The notes under the pieces were generated by a model. That model was given only the letters and a program-made list of their open reading frames with translations. It made no database searches and was not told the DNA's origin. A stretch of 64,000 nt of DNA from Clostridium sp. MB40-C1 (GTDB lineage Bacteria > Bacillota > Clostridia > Clostridiales > Clostridiaceae): NCBI RefSeq assembly GCF_030913655.1, contig NZ_CP133189.1, forward strand, positions 3,772,001-3,836,000, read 5' to 3'. A program made the position numbers and the translations under genes. Shown here one piece after another: positions 44,700 to 53,099 of this stretch (its first letter is position 1; every line of letters begins with the position of its first letter).

Positions 44700-45203
44700 A
44701 TGGCAAAAATAATGAGAAATTTAGTTGAATATATAGGTATTGCTGATACTTTACCAACGAGCCCTAAATATTTTAAGGAATTAACAGTGCAGGAAAAGTT
44801 AGTAATACCAATGCAAAAACCAGATATAGAGCAATTGTTAGGAGTTATGGTAGAAGCAGAGGTGATTTCAACTAGAGTAGTAGAAACAGAAAAAGGAATA
44901 TCCGATGAAGGGCAAAAGCTTTCAGGATGTAAGCTTATAATAGAGCTTAAACTTCATGAAAAAGTTAAATATGTGGCAGATGAGCCAACACAATCAGTTC
45001 ATGTAGCAGAGTATGAATCACAATATAAGAGTGTATTTATAGTTGTACCTTGTGAAATAGATGGAACAGATGTATGTGAACTTGTTAGAAGAAATAAAAT
45101 GAGTGTTAATGTATATATAGAAGATATATATGCTGAAATGATAGATTGTAGAAATATATTTAAAAATGTAACAATCTTTGTTGATGCTGTATTTAGAAAA
45201 TAA
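44700..45203 (+). CDS. single-domain SPOCS (DUF3794) protein
   Basis: The 167-residue protein resembles the preceding gene (MAKIMRNLVEYIGI, FKELTVQEKLVIPMQKPDIEQLLGV, GQKLSGCKLIIELKLHEKVKYV, IFKNVTIFV) and has one SPOCS domain with a slightly longer middle (CELVRRNKMSVNV). Start ATG 44700, six bases after AAAGGGTG; the GTG 44691 is inside that site. It lies 21 bp after the previous stop and 58 bp before the DUF11-SPOCS gene, which suggests cotranscription. No signal peptide. Confidence 0.85.
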   Translation: MAKIMRNLVEYIGIADTLPTSPKYFKELTVQEKLVIPMQKPDIEQLLGVMVEAEVISTRVVETEKGISDEGQKLSGCKLIIELKLHEKVKYVADEPTQSVHVAEYESQYKSVFIVVPCEIDGTDVCELVRRNKMSVNVYIEDIYAEMIDCRNIFKNVTIFVDAVFRK

Positions 45204-45261
45204 AGATAGATATTTATGAGTTAAAAAATCAAGTTATATTTTAAAGAAAGGAAGTGTATAT

Positions 45262-46449
45262 ATGGCAGTAGTATTAACCAAAACTGCAGATAAAGTTAAT
45301 GTTTTGCCAGGGGATATAGTAACCTATCAAGTTACGATAAATAATACAGATGACACTTTTAGCGAAACAAATATAACATTTACAGATATAATACCAAAAG
45401 GAACTACTTTTATCAAAGACAGTTTTTTTTTAGAAGATAAGTTACAACTAGGGAAAGATCCTAATGTAGGAGTGCCTATTCCTGATATACCTCCATTGGC
45501 AACAACAAAAGTTAAATATGATGTATTAGTTGATGAAAAAACTACTTCAGTACAATTAGTAAATATTGCTCAAGCAACTTCAATATTAAGTGGAACAATG
45601 ATACCTATAACCTATGAAAGTAATCCATTTAATATAAATATAGCAGCGATAGATTTATTAAAATCTGCAGATAAATATAATATAGCTGTTACGGAAGAAA
45701 TAACTTATAGTATTATTATTAATAATATTGGAGCAGTTGAACTTAAAAACCCTATATTAAAAGATTTAGTTCCAGAATGTCTTTCTTTTGTTGATGGGAG
45801 TTTTAGCATAAATGGTATTTTAGATACAAATGCCAACCCTAATAATGGAATTAATCTTGAAAATATATTACCAGGACAAATTTTAAATATAAATTTTAGA
45901 GCAACTGTAATTTGTACACCATGTTTACTAAAGTTTGTTAATACTGCTGCATTAAGTTATGAAATAGAAACAGTACAAAATGGACTAATTGAGACAAATA
46001 CAATAACTACAAATAAAGTAATAACTACAGTTTCCCCATCTGCATTCAAACAATTAAGTAGAGAAGAATATATAAAAATTCCATGTCAAAAGCCAGATAT
46101 GGAAGAAATTTTAAATACTCTTGTTAATATTGAAATAACAGATACAAAAGTTATAAAAACTCCTGTAATAAAATCATTAGAAGGACAAAAACTAACAGGA
46201 TTTAAACTAATAGTTGAAGGGGTATTAAATCAAAAGGTTGAGTATGTAGCTTGTGATAAAGAGCAGTCAGTACATGCAGCACACTCTAGAGTTCCATTTA
46301 GTAGTTTTATTGTACTTCCTAAAAATTATGTAGAAGGTACTTCTATTAAGGTAGAAGGAGTAGTAGAAGATATTTATACTAAGCTTGTAAATAAGAGAAC
46401 TATATTTAAAAATATAACTTTTATAATAAGGGCAACATATGAGTTGTAG
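45262..46449 (+). CDS. two DUF11 domains plus SPOCS domain
   Basis: The 395-residue protein is a short version of the giant proteins: DUF11 domains at about 1-130 (VVLTKTADKVNVLPGDIVTY) and 130-255 (AIDLLKSADKYNIAVTEEITY), of the divergent type seen as units 8-9 in A and B, and a SPOCS domain at about 265-393 that is almost the same as theirs (FKQLSREEYIKIPCQKPD). The N-terminal SdrD-B, propeller, GEVED and 123-residue units are absent. It may serve as a minimal anchor or cap. GGAAGTG lies before ATG. A terminator follows at 46469. Confidence 0.86.
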   Translation: MAVVLTKTADKVNVLPGDIVTYQVTINNTDDTFSETNITFTDIIPKGTTFIKDSFFLEDKLQLGKDPNVGVPIPDIPPLATTKVKYDVLVDEKTTSVQLVNIAQATSILSGTMIPITYESNPFNINIAAIDLLKSADKYNIAVTEEITYSIIINNIGAVELKNPILKDLVPECLSFVDGSFSINGILDTNANPNNGINLENILPGQILNINFRATVICTPCLLKFVNTAALSYEIETVQNGLIETNTITTNKVITTVSPSAFKQLSREEYIKIPCQKPDMEEILNTLVNIEITDTKVIKTPVIKSLEGQKLTGFKLIVEGVLNQKVEYVACDKEQSVHAAHSRVPFSSFIVLPKNYVEGTSIKVEGVVEDIYTKLVNKRTIFKNITFIIRATYEL

Positions 46450-46468
46450 GATAAATTATATAGATTAT

Positions 46469-46507
46469 GAACTCCAATTGGAAATTAACTCTGATTGGAG
46501 TTTTTTT
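46469..46507 (+). terminator. terminator after DUF11-SPOCS gene
   Basis: AACTCCAAT (46470-46478) pairs with ATTGGAGTT (46494-46502), followed by TTTTT. Confidence 0.82.
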
Positions 46508-46660
46508 GTAAATATATTTATACCATTTAAAATGAAAAAGTATGGTTGTTAAATAGTTTAAACAGCTATTTGAAATTAATATTACTTTTTTATGGTAAAT
46601 ATGAATATATATAGTGTATAAGAAAAAATATATAGTTTTATATGGTGGGGAGGGTATAGA

Positions 46661-48619
46661 GTGAAAAACAATTATAAAGAATTTGTAGAAATTATAAATG
46701 ACTCCAGTAAATTTTGGAATAATCCTAAGGCATTTAAGCAATTTTGTATACAAGATACATTTGATCTACCTTTAAATAAAATGAATATTGAAAAAATACT
46801 AAATGTAGTAGTAGATGTTGAAATAATAGATAAATTTATAATTGACACAATAATAGGGATGTCTATAGAAGGGCAACGTCTTAGTGGAAAAAAAATTATA
46901 GTTAATGGAAAAATAAGATATAGGGTAGAGTATGAAACTACAGAGGAAAGCCAAGTTATTAATACAATAGAGTTTGAAAAAAATTTTTCTAATCATGTAA
47001 TGATAGAAAATCAAAAGTGTGACATATTACAAATAAAGGTGATAGCTAATGCTGAGTATGCACTAGTAAAACAAATTAACGAAAGGAAAATACTACATAA
47101 TGCTGTAATATTGTTGAATGTAATTGATAGAATTTATGATTTGAATGATAATTATAATAAGATAAATTTAGCAAAAAATATTGATGATTTAATTGCAGTT
47201 AAAGATAAGGCGAACTATACTAAACATGATTTTTTTAAAAATTGTAGTATAGGAGAACAGTTACAAATTGATTGTAAGAAGCCGCTAGTTAAAAATGTGC
47301 TTTCAACAATTAATGAATCAGAAGTTATTTATTTTAAAATAATTGATACTATAGTAGGTAAATCATATGAAAGTCAATTTTTATCTGGTAAAGCATTTGT
47401 TGCAATTATTAAAATAAGGCAAAAAATACTTTATGAAGCAGATAATAATGAAAAATCTGTACATGTTATAGAAAATCAATTATATAAATGTGTCCACGTG
47501 GTTATTCCAGAATTAATAGAGGGAACAGATCCTAAAAAATTGGTTAAAAATAAATTATTACGATATAATGCAGAAATAGAATATGTATCAGTAATAAATT
47601 CAAGTAATTATATATTTATAAATATATTTCTTAAAGTTACTATAAACACAATACCTACTTATGAAATATGCTGTTGTGAATGTAAAAATGATGATTCAAG
47701 TAAAATGTATATAATGTATGATGATGGTAGCTATAGTATTGAAATGGCTAAATATGATAATGCTAAGATAATAAAACCAACTTGGTCTCCGAATGGAAAT
47801 TATATAGCATTTCTTTTAAGACAACATAATATGTGTAGATTTTATGTAATAAATTTTAGAGAATTGATGACTGAGAAAATTTTAAATTCACCTAATTTTA
47901 ATAATATTAATGAGTATTGTTGGATAAAAGGAACAAATAAAGTAGTAATATCATCAACTTTGAATAACAAAAAAGATTTATACTTAATAGATTTAAATAC
48001 TTTAAAATACAAACAATTAACTTTTGGAGATGGACTTAGTATGAGTTTAAGCCCAAAAAGTTTATCTGAAAATAATATATTATTTTTAAAATCAACTTCT
48101 AATATATCTGATATATGGAGCATAGATATTGAAGGACAAAATACAAAAAAGATTACTAAATGTGGATATATAAAAGAATTTAATTGTTCACAGGATGGTA
48201 AAGAGATTACCTATGTATTTGGTAAAGGGGGAAATGTAGATTATATATATATTATAGATGTTAGTACAGGTAAAGCAAAGTTAATAATAGATAGAGAAGA
48301 TATTATTAGAAAAAAAAAGATTAAAATTTCTCCTAATGGTAGATACATTAGTTTTATAGGAAAGAAAAATGATATATTAAATATATATGTATTTGATAGA
48401 AATACTGAAATTATTAAATGTATTACTTGTTATTATAGTAGGTATATTAAAATATGTGATTATACTTGGAAGATAGATTCTAGAAAAATATACTATACAT
48501 CTAATGAATTAGGATATTATAATGTATATTCTATAGATTTACAAACAAATAATAAAGAACAATTAACTAATAGTACAGCTTTAAATAGTTATATTTACTA
48601 TAGGCCAAAAATAGATTAG
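46661..48619 (+). CDS. double SPOCS domain fused to TolB-like beta-propeller
   Basis: The 652-residue protein has two SPOCS domains (about 20-155 and 185-330) and a C-terminal PD40/TolB-like propeller (about 345-650) with repeated blades such as PTWSPNGNYIAFLL, DLYLIDLNTLKYKQLT, DIWSIDIEGQNTKKIT and NVYSIDLQTNNKEQLT. The second SPOCS domain has Cys in place of usual residues. SPOCS would bind the spore surface; the propeller could bind another protein. Start GTG at 46661 after GGGGAGGG. A possible promoter (AC-N18-AATATATATA) is weaker than the others. A terminator follows at 48734. Confidence 0.83.
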   Translation: MKNNYKEFVEIINDSSKFWNNPKAFKQFCIQDTFDLPLNKMNIEKILNVVVDVEIIDKFIIDTIIGMSIEGQRLSGKKIIVNGKIRYRVEYETTEESQVINTIEFEKNFSNHVMIENQKCDILQIKVIANAEYALVKQINERKILHNAVILLNVIDRIYDLNDNYNKINLAKNIDDLIAVKDKANYTKHDFFKNCSIGEQLQIDCKKPLVKNVLSTINESEVIYFKIIDTIVGKSYESQFLSGKAFVAIIKIRQKILYEADNNEKSVHVIENQLYKCVHVVIPELIEGTDPKKLVKNKLLRYNAEIEYVSVINSSNYIFINIFLKVTINTIPTYEICCCECKNDDSSKMYIMYDDGSYSIEMAKYDNAKIIKPTWSPNGNYIAFLLRQHNMCRFYVINFRELMTEKILNSPNFNNINEYCWIKGTNKVVISSTLNNKKDLYLIDLNTLKYKQLTFGDGLSMSLSPKSLSENNILFLKSTSNISDIWSIDIEGQNTKKITKCGYIKEFNCSQDGKEITYVFGKGGNVDYIYIIDVSTGKAKLIIDREDIIRKKKIKISPNGRYISFIGKKNDILNIYVFDRNTEIIKCITCYYSRYIKICDYTWKIDSRKIYYTSNELGYYNVYSIDLQTNNKEQLTNSTALNSYIYYRPKID

Positions 48620-48733
48620 AAATCATTAAAATAATTCTAGACATTGTTATAAAAATTATCAATTTTTTAAAATAACGTGGAAATTGCATAAGTAAAAATT
48701 CAAATATGTAATGAAATTTTTTCAATAATAATA

Positions 48734-48775
48734 AAAAGCAGTTAATGAACAATTTAAATTGTATTAACTGCTTTT
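48734..48775. terminator. terminator between SPOCS-propeller gene and minus-strand genes
   Basis: AAAAGCAGTTAAT (48734-48746) pairs with ATTAACTGCTTTT (48763-48775), with further pairing in the loop. A/T-runs on both sides allow use in both directions. Confidence 0.82.
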
Positions 48776-48830
48776 AAAGTTAGAGCTTTCCCATATTATA
48801 AAGAAAGTCCCATTTAATTAGTGTATAGTA

Positions 48831-48920
48831 TTAATTGTTTACTATTAAAATAAACATGGTTCTTGGCTTTAGGTGGAGTTTTACTCTATGTGAAAGTTTA
48901 TTAACAGAATTCTTAGGCAT
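48831..48920 (-). CDS. candidate 29-residue small protein
   Basis: On the minus strand ATG 48920 follows AAGGAG by five bases and opens a frame of 29 codons ending at 48831. The product has a basic N-terminus and a short hydrophobic end (MFILIVNN). It lies after the 49048 gene on the same strand and before the 48734 terminator, so it could be the second gene of that unit. No family recognised. The remaining 48620-49047 sequence holds only the hairpins listed here. Confidence 0.3.
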   Translation of the reverse strand: MPKNSVNKLSHRVKLHLKPRTMFILIVNN

Positions 48921-48972
48921 TTTACTCCTTAGAAGTTGTTATTCTTTAGGAGAAACTGTTATTCATGGTAGT

Positions 48973-49020
48973 ACCATTCTAATACTCCTACTTTAAAGAA
49001 GATAGAAGTATTAGAATGGT
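48973..49020. terminator. hairpin between 49048 gene and small ORF
   Basis: ACCATTCTAATACT (48973-48986) pairs perfectly with AGTATTAGAATGGT (49007-49020), with a 20-base loop. There is no clear T-run on the minus side, so it may be an RNA-stability or attenuator structure. Confidence 0.5.
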
Positions 49021-49047
49021 TAGAAATCGGATAAAATTGATTGACTC

Positions 49048-49431
49048 CTATTCAGTTATACAGCTATCATTATTTATTTGACTATGATGAAGACAATCGG
49101 TATCGCATGGATCAGGTTTTATGACTATAGGTTTAATTTTAACGCAATCATACCATATTTTTATTAAATAATGTGTATCGGCGCAAAGAGGACCAAAAAG
49201 AAATTGCCCACATTCATCAGTAAATGTATGTGTTAATGGTTTAGCTGAACAAGGATTGCATGGATTTACAAGTTCAAATAATTTAACTACAGCATCTTTA
49301 ACAACATTATCGTTATGATCTTTTACTATACCATGTATAACACTTCTTTTTTCTTCAGGAACTTTAACCGTAACTTCTAGTTGCTCATTTTCTTTTGGAC
49401 AAATATCAAATTTTACTAATCGTGCACCCAT
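49048..49431 (-). CDS. Cys-rich carboxypeptidase-regulatory-like protein
   Basis: The 127-residue protein is related to the 31660 product: a beta-sandwich of the carboxypeptidase-regulatory type (about 25-105; SVIHGIVKDHNDNVVKDAVVKL, FTDECGQFLFGPLCADTHYLIK) with nine Cys residues, several in paired motifs (NPCNPC, DPCDTDC). No signal peptide is seen, consistent with assembly onto the spore from the mother cell. It is the only cluster gene on the minus strand together with the small frame after it. GGAGG lies before ATG. Function unknown. Confidence 0.68.
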   Translation of the reverse strand: MGARLVKFDICPKENEQLEVTVKVPEEKRSVIHGIVKDHNDNVVKDAVVKLFELVNPCNPCSAKPLTHTFTDECGQFLFGPLCADTHYLIKIWYDCVKIKPIVIKPDPCDTDCLHHSQINNDSCITE

Positions 49432-49579
49432 AAAAACCTCCTATAAAAATAAAATTTTATTAGCTATCAATTAAATTTATGCAATATAGGATTAAATTAG
49501 TATTTAATATAGAAAATTACAAAAAATATACACAATACTTTATTTATATTAGAATGAAGTAAAAAAATAATATAAAATT

Positions 49580-49606
49580 ACAAATATTATTTTTGAAAAT
49601 ATTATA
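49580..49606 (+). promoter_or_regulatory. sigma-K-like promoter, AC-N16-AATATTATA (copy 5)
   Basis: AC (49580-49581), 16 bp, AATATTATA (49598-49606), 71 bp before the ATG of the 49678 gene. Confidence 0.62.
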
Positions 49607-49677
49607 TGAATAAATAAATGATAAGGTTAATAAATATATTATTGATGTAGCTTAATAAAAAGGAGAAATATTATTAT

Positions 49678-50262
49678 ATGGGTATTATTAGGAATCATAT
49701 AGATGTAGTTGGTATAACTCCAGAAGATCAACTTCCTAAAAAAATACAAAATGGACAGGTTATTGAATATTCAGAAGTGGAAAATATATTTATTCCTAGA
49801 AGCAACTCTAATATTAAGAGTATATATCAAATAGTATTAGACGTAAAAGTAACAGCAAAAAGAAATGTAAATATTCCTATAGGTAACATAGTTATAATTG
49901 ATGGATTTAAAAAAATAAAAATAATTTATTGTGATAAAGGTCGATATCAAAAAGCTAATGTATTAGATTTAAAATTACCATATAATACTTTTGTTGAGAT
50001 GCCGGAGGGCAAGGAGGTAGGAAGTGTATATATAAAGATAATAGATGCTTATTTTGACTTGATTGAGGGAAGAAAGTTGTATAGCCATATTGTATATTTG
50101 GTAGAGGTCAACTATAAAACAGATAGTTTTATAGAAGATAATTATGAAAAAGAAAAATTAAATGAAGATATTATAAAGGAAGTAGGAATATGTGATGAAA
50201 GGATCAATAACAATCAAGATAAATTTAAACCTTTAGTTAATATAGATGCTGAATTTTTATGA
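49678..50262 (+). CDS. SPOCS-like protein with acidic tail
   Basis: The 194-residue protein starts with MGIIRNHIDVVGI, as in the single-domain SPOCS genes, and keeps the SPOCS pattern in weaker form (about 30-150; VENIFIPRSNSNIKSIYQIVLDVKV, LKLPYNTFVEMPEG, GRKLYSHIVYLVEVNY). A charged 45-residue tail follows. AAGGAG lies before ATG. The glycosyltransferase gene starts 9 bp after its stop, so the two are almost surely cotranscribed. Confidence 0.78.
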   Translation: MGIIRNHIDVVGITPEDQLPKKIQNGQVIEYSEVENIFIPRSNSNIKSIYQIVLDVKVTAKRNVNIPIGNIVIIDGFKKIKIIYCDKGRYQKANVLDLKLPYNTFVEMPEGKEVGSVYIKIIDAYFDLIEGRKLYSHIVYLVEVNYKTDSFIEDNYEKEKLNEDIIKEVGICDERINNNQDKFKPLVNIDAEFL

Positions 50263-50271
50263 GGTGATTTT

Positions 50272-51408
50272 ATGAAGGTGTGTATCGATGGAATAGGTCT
50301 AAATATGCTTCAAGGAACGAGCCTATGTTCATATACTTATGAATTCCTAAAAAATTTAACAAAGATATATCCAGAATTGAAGTATAATCTTATTTGGGAT
50401 AATGATAAAGAAGAGAAGAAATACCTGGAAGATAAGTTAATCTATTTAAATTTAAATAGATTAACTAATGATTACAGTATATTAGAAAATTATATAGAAG
50501 AAAATGACATAAATATATTTCATTCTATAAACAATGGATTTAGTATCCCTTATAATAAAAAATGTAAATATGTTAGTACAATATATGATTTACTTCCTAT
50601 TTTTAATATGAGTTATACAGATAAATTGTATTATGAGAAATTTATGAATTCAATGCCTATAGCTATAGAAAATTCTGATAAAATCATTGCTGTTTCAAAA
50701 TTTATAAAAGATCAGATTATTGAATATTTTCATGTGGATAATAAAAAAATTGAAGTAATATATCCTGGATGTTCTAATTATTTTAGAAGTATAGATAGTA
50801 ACATAACTAAAGAATTTATTAAAAAGAACTATAATATATATGGAGAATTTTTACTTTATGTAGGCAGTATACATCCAAGAAAAAATTTACATGTACTATT
50901 AAAAGTTTTTAAAAGTATAAAGTATTATAATGCAACTAAAAATACGAAATTGGTAATAATAGGGAACTATAAAGGAAAAGCATATGAATATTATCTAAAG
51001 CTAAAATCATTAGCACGTTTTTTAAAAATACAAGATGATGTTATTTTTACAGGATCAATAGATTATCAAGATACTCTTTATTTTTATAATTCTAGTGAAT
51101 GTTTAATAAATTTATCTTTATATGAAGGATTTCCTTTATCAGTTATAGAGGCTATGGCCTGTGGAACTCCTGTTATATGTAGTAATAATAAGATATTTAA
51201 TGAAATTATAGGTGATTATGCTATATTAGTAGATGTAGATGATGAAGTTTATATAAAAGAAAACATATTAGAATGTTTAATAAATCATAATTATAAAAAG
51301 AAACTTTGTAAAAAGGGGATAAAAAAAAGTCTAGAATATAAATGGGAAAACAATGTTTTTAAAATGCATGGTGTTTATGAATCATTAATGGACCCACATA
51401 TTAAATGA
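50272..51408 (+). CDS. GT4-type glycosyltransferase
   Basis: The 378-residue cytosolic protein has the GT-B layout of family GT4: an N-terminal domain (about 1-170) and a nucleotide-sugar domain with LYVGSIHPRKNLHVLL (about residue 195), VIFTGSIDYQDTLYFYNSSECLINLSLYEGFPLSVIEAMACGTPVICS-type sequence (about 255-305; the EGFPLSVIEAMACG signature), and a C-terminal helix. It should transfer a sugar from an activated nucleotide. Its close coupling to a SPOCS gene under a sigma-K-like promoter suggests glycosylation of spore-surface protein; this is an inference. AGGTGATT lies before ATG, and the previous stop is 9 bp away. Confidence 0.88.
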   Translation: MKVCIDGIGLNMLQGTSLCSYTYEFLKNLTKIYPELKYNLIWDNDKEEKKYLEDKLIYLNLNRLTNDYSILENYIEENDINIFHSINNGFSIPYNKKCKYVSTIYDLLPIFNMSYTDKLYYEKFMNSMPIAIENSDKIIAVSKFIKDQIIEYFHVDNKKIEVIYPGCSNYFRSIDSNITKEFIKKNYNIYGEFLLYVGSIHPRKNLHVLLKVFKSIKYYNATKNTKLVIIGNYKGKAYEYYLKLKSLARFLKIQDDVIFTGSIDYQDTLYFYNSSECLINLSLYEGFPLSVIEAMACGTPVICSNNKIFNEIIGDYAILVDVDDEVYIKENILECLINHNYKKKLCKKGIKKSLEYKWENNVFKMHGVYESLMDPHIK

Positions 51409-51410
51409 AT

Positions 51411-51458
51411 AAAAACTTGTGGTATTTGTTTAAAAAAGCATTTACTACAAGTTTTTAT
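51411..51458 (+). terminator. terminator after glycosyltransferase gene
   Basis: AAAAACTTGTGGTA (51411-51424) pairs with TACTACAAGTTTTT (51443-51456) with one mismatch, at the end of the cluster. Confidence 0.82.
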
Positions 51459-51594
51459 ATGTTAGTTTCACATTTTCAATCATAAATATATGCTATAATG
51501 ATTTATTACAATAGATATTATTAGATTGGAAACAATATATAATAAAAAATATATTAATAGTACAATTTAAACATATATTTAAGGAGATGTAAAA

Positions 51595-52416
51595 ATGGGA
51601 TATAAGTTGATATGTTTAGACATGGATGGAACTGTGCTAGATGATAAAAAGAAAATTAGTCATAGAAATAAAGAAGCTATAAAAAAGGCTCATGATAAAG
51701 GTGTGAAAATTGCTATATCTACAGGAAGAGTATTTGCTTCAGCAAGGTATTATGCTGAGATTTTAGGAATAAAAGCTCCTATTATAGCTTCAAATGGTGC
51801 ATATATAAGAGAAAAAGACAAAGACGAAGTTATATACGAATCTTTGTTAGATAAGGAAGTGTGCAAAAATATATGCCGTATTATTGAAAAATATGATTTT
51901 TTTAATTATTTCAATACATATAATAGGATAATAGCCAATAAGCCTTTTCCAAAACAAAATATATATCGTTTAATGAATGAGGAATTACCTAATAATATGA
52001 AAATATCATTAGATGTTGTATCAGACATTAAAGAGGTTCTAGATGATGATAGTAATAGAATTGTAAAATTTATATCTCTTAGTGATGATTATGATAATTT
52101 AAATAAGGCAAGAGAAGAAATAGATGCTTTAGGAGGTCTTGAAATAGTAAGATCTAATATTAATAATTTTGAAGTTATGAATAAAGGTTGTTCAAAAGGT
52201 AAAGCAGTAGAAAGGTTGGCAGAATTTTATGATATTAAAAAAGATGAAGTAATCTGTATTGGCGATTCAGAGAATGATCTATCTATGATAAAATATGCAG
52301 GTATGGGAATAGCTATGGGAAATGGAGAAGATTATATAAAGAGTAATGCAAAATATATTACAGATACAAACAACAATGATGGTGTTGCAAAAGCCATTGA
52401 AAAATTTATTTTATAA
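51595..52416 (+). CDS. Cof-type HAD phosphatase
   Basis: The 273-residue cytosolic protein is a Cof/YidA-type HAD hydrolase: DMDGTVLDD (nucleophile Asp near residue 9), STGR (motif II, about residue 42), Lys in GCSKGKAV (motif III, about residue 200) and GDSENDLSMIK (motif IV, about residue 223), with a C2 cap in between. It should remove phosphate from a sugar phosphate or other small metabolite. AAGGAGATG lies before ATG. It stands alone. Confidence 0.9.
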   Translation: MGYKLICLDMDGTVLDDKKKISHRNKEAIKKAHDKGVKIAISTGRVFASARYYAEILGIKAPIIASNGAYIREKDKDEVIYESLLDKEVCKNICRIIEKYDFFNYFNTYNRIIANKPFPKQNIYRLMNEELPNNMKISLDVVSDIKEVLDDDSNRIVKFISLSDDYDNLNKAREEIDALGGLEIVRSNINNFEVMNKGCSKGKAVERLAEFYDIKKDEVICIGDSENDLSMIKYAGMGIAMGNGEDYIKSNAKYITDTNNNDGVAKAIEKFIL

Positions 52417-52460
52417 TTATAGTTAAGTTTTAATAAGCTGTTGATTTTGTATAATTGGAA
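52417..52460. repeat. half copy of intergenic palindromic element
   Basis: The reverse strand reads AATTATACAAAATCAA followed by CAGCTTATTAAAAC, closely similar to 7698-7731. It lies directly after the HAD gene. The rest of the gap to 52601 shows no gene. Confidence 0.45.
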
Positions 52461-52601
52461 AATAATTGTAGATTTAATAAACTTAAATTAAAGCTTATAA
52501 TATATATTTAAAGAGAAATATACTATATGTATTTTATACTTTACCTAATATATTAATTAAGGTAATATATAAGAAGTGGTAGCTGAATAGGGGGGGAAAA
52601 G

Positions 52602-53087
52602 ATGAAAATAGAAAGTCCGAATTTACACATAGTTTTATTTGAACCAGAGATACCTCAAAATACAGGCAACATAGGAAGAACGTGTGTACTAACCAATTGC
52701 AGATTACATTTGATTAAACCTTTAGGATTTCAATTAGATGATAAACATGTAAGAAGAGCTGGACTAGATTACTGGCCTCATTTAGATATAGAGATTCATG
52801 AATCGTTTGATGATATGATAGATAAGTATCCGAATGCAACGGTATATCTTTCAACTACAAAAAATAGTAAACATCACCATGACGAAGTAAATTATAAAAA
52901 AGGGGACTTTATTGTTTTTGGTAGAGAGTCTTCTGGACTTCCAGATTACATAAGAGATAAATATGTTGAAAATAGAATTAGAGTTCCTATGATAGATGAA
53001 ACTACTAGATCTTTAAATCTTTCCAATACTGTTTCAATTGTAGCATATGAGGCGCTAAGACAAATGGGTTTCCCAGGTATGAAATAA
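52602..53087 (+). CDS. trmL: tRNA (cytidine/uridine-34-2'-O)-methyltransferase
   Basis: The 161-residue protein is a SPOUT-family methyltransferase: HIVLFEPEIPQNTGNIGRTC (N-terminal motif), GRESSGLPD (SAM-binding knot) and RVPM-DETTRSLNLSNTVSIVAYEALRQ (C-terminal knot). It methylates the ribose of the wobble base in tRNA-Leu. The length and motifs match TrmL (CspR/YibK). GGGGGG lies before ATG. The DegV gene follows after 12 bp, so the two likely share a transcript. Confidence 0.92.
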   Translation: MKIESPNLHIVLFEPEIPQNTGNIGRTCVLTNCRLHLIKPLGFQLDDKHVRRAGLDYWPHLDIEIHESFDDMIDKYPNATVYLSTTKNSKHHHDEVNYKKGDFIVFGRESSGLPDYIRDKYVENRIRVPMIDETTRSLNLSNTVSIVAYEALRQMGFPGMK

Positions 53088-53099
53088 GGAGGAAATTCC

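Noticed and set aside
46421-46753. 110-codon minus-strand frame before the SPOCS-propeller gene
   Set aside because: Composition is A/T-driven (Ile/Tyr/Lys), it overlaps the coding start of a well-supported gene and crosses a terminator.
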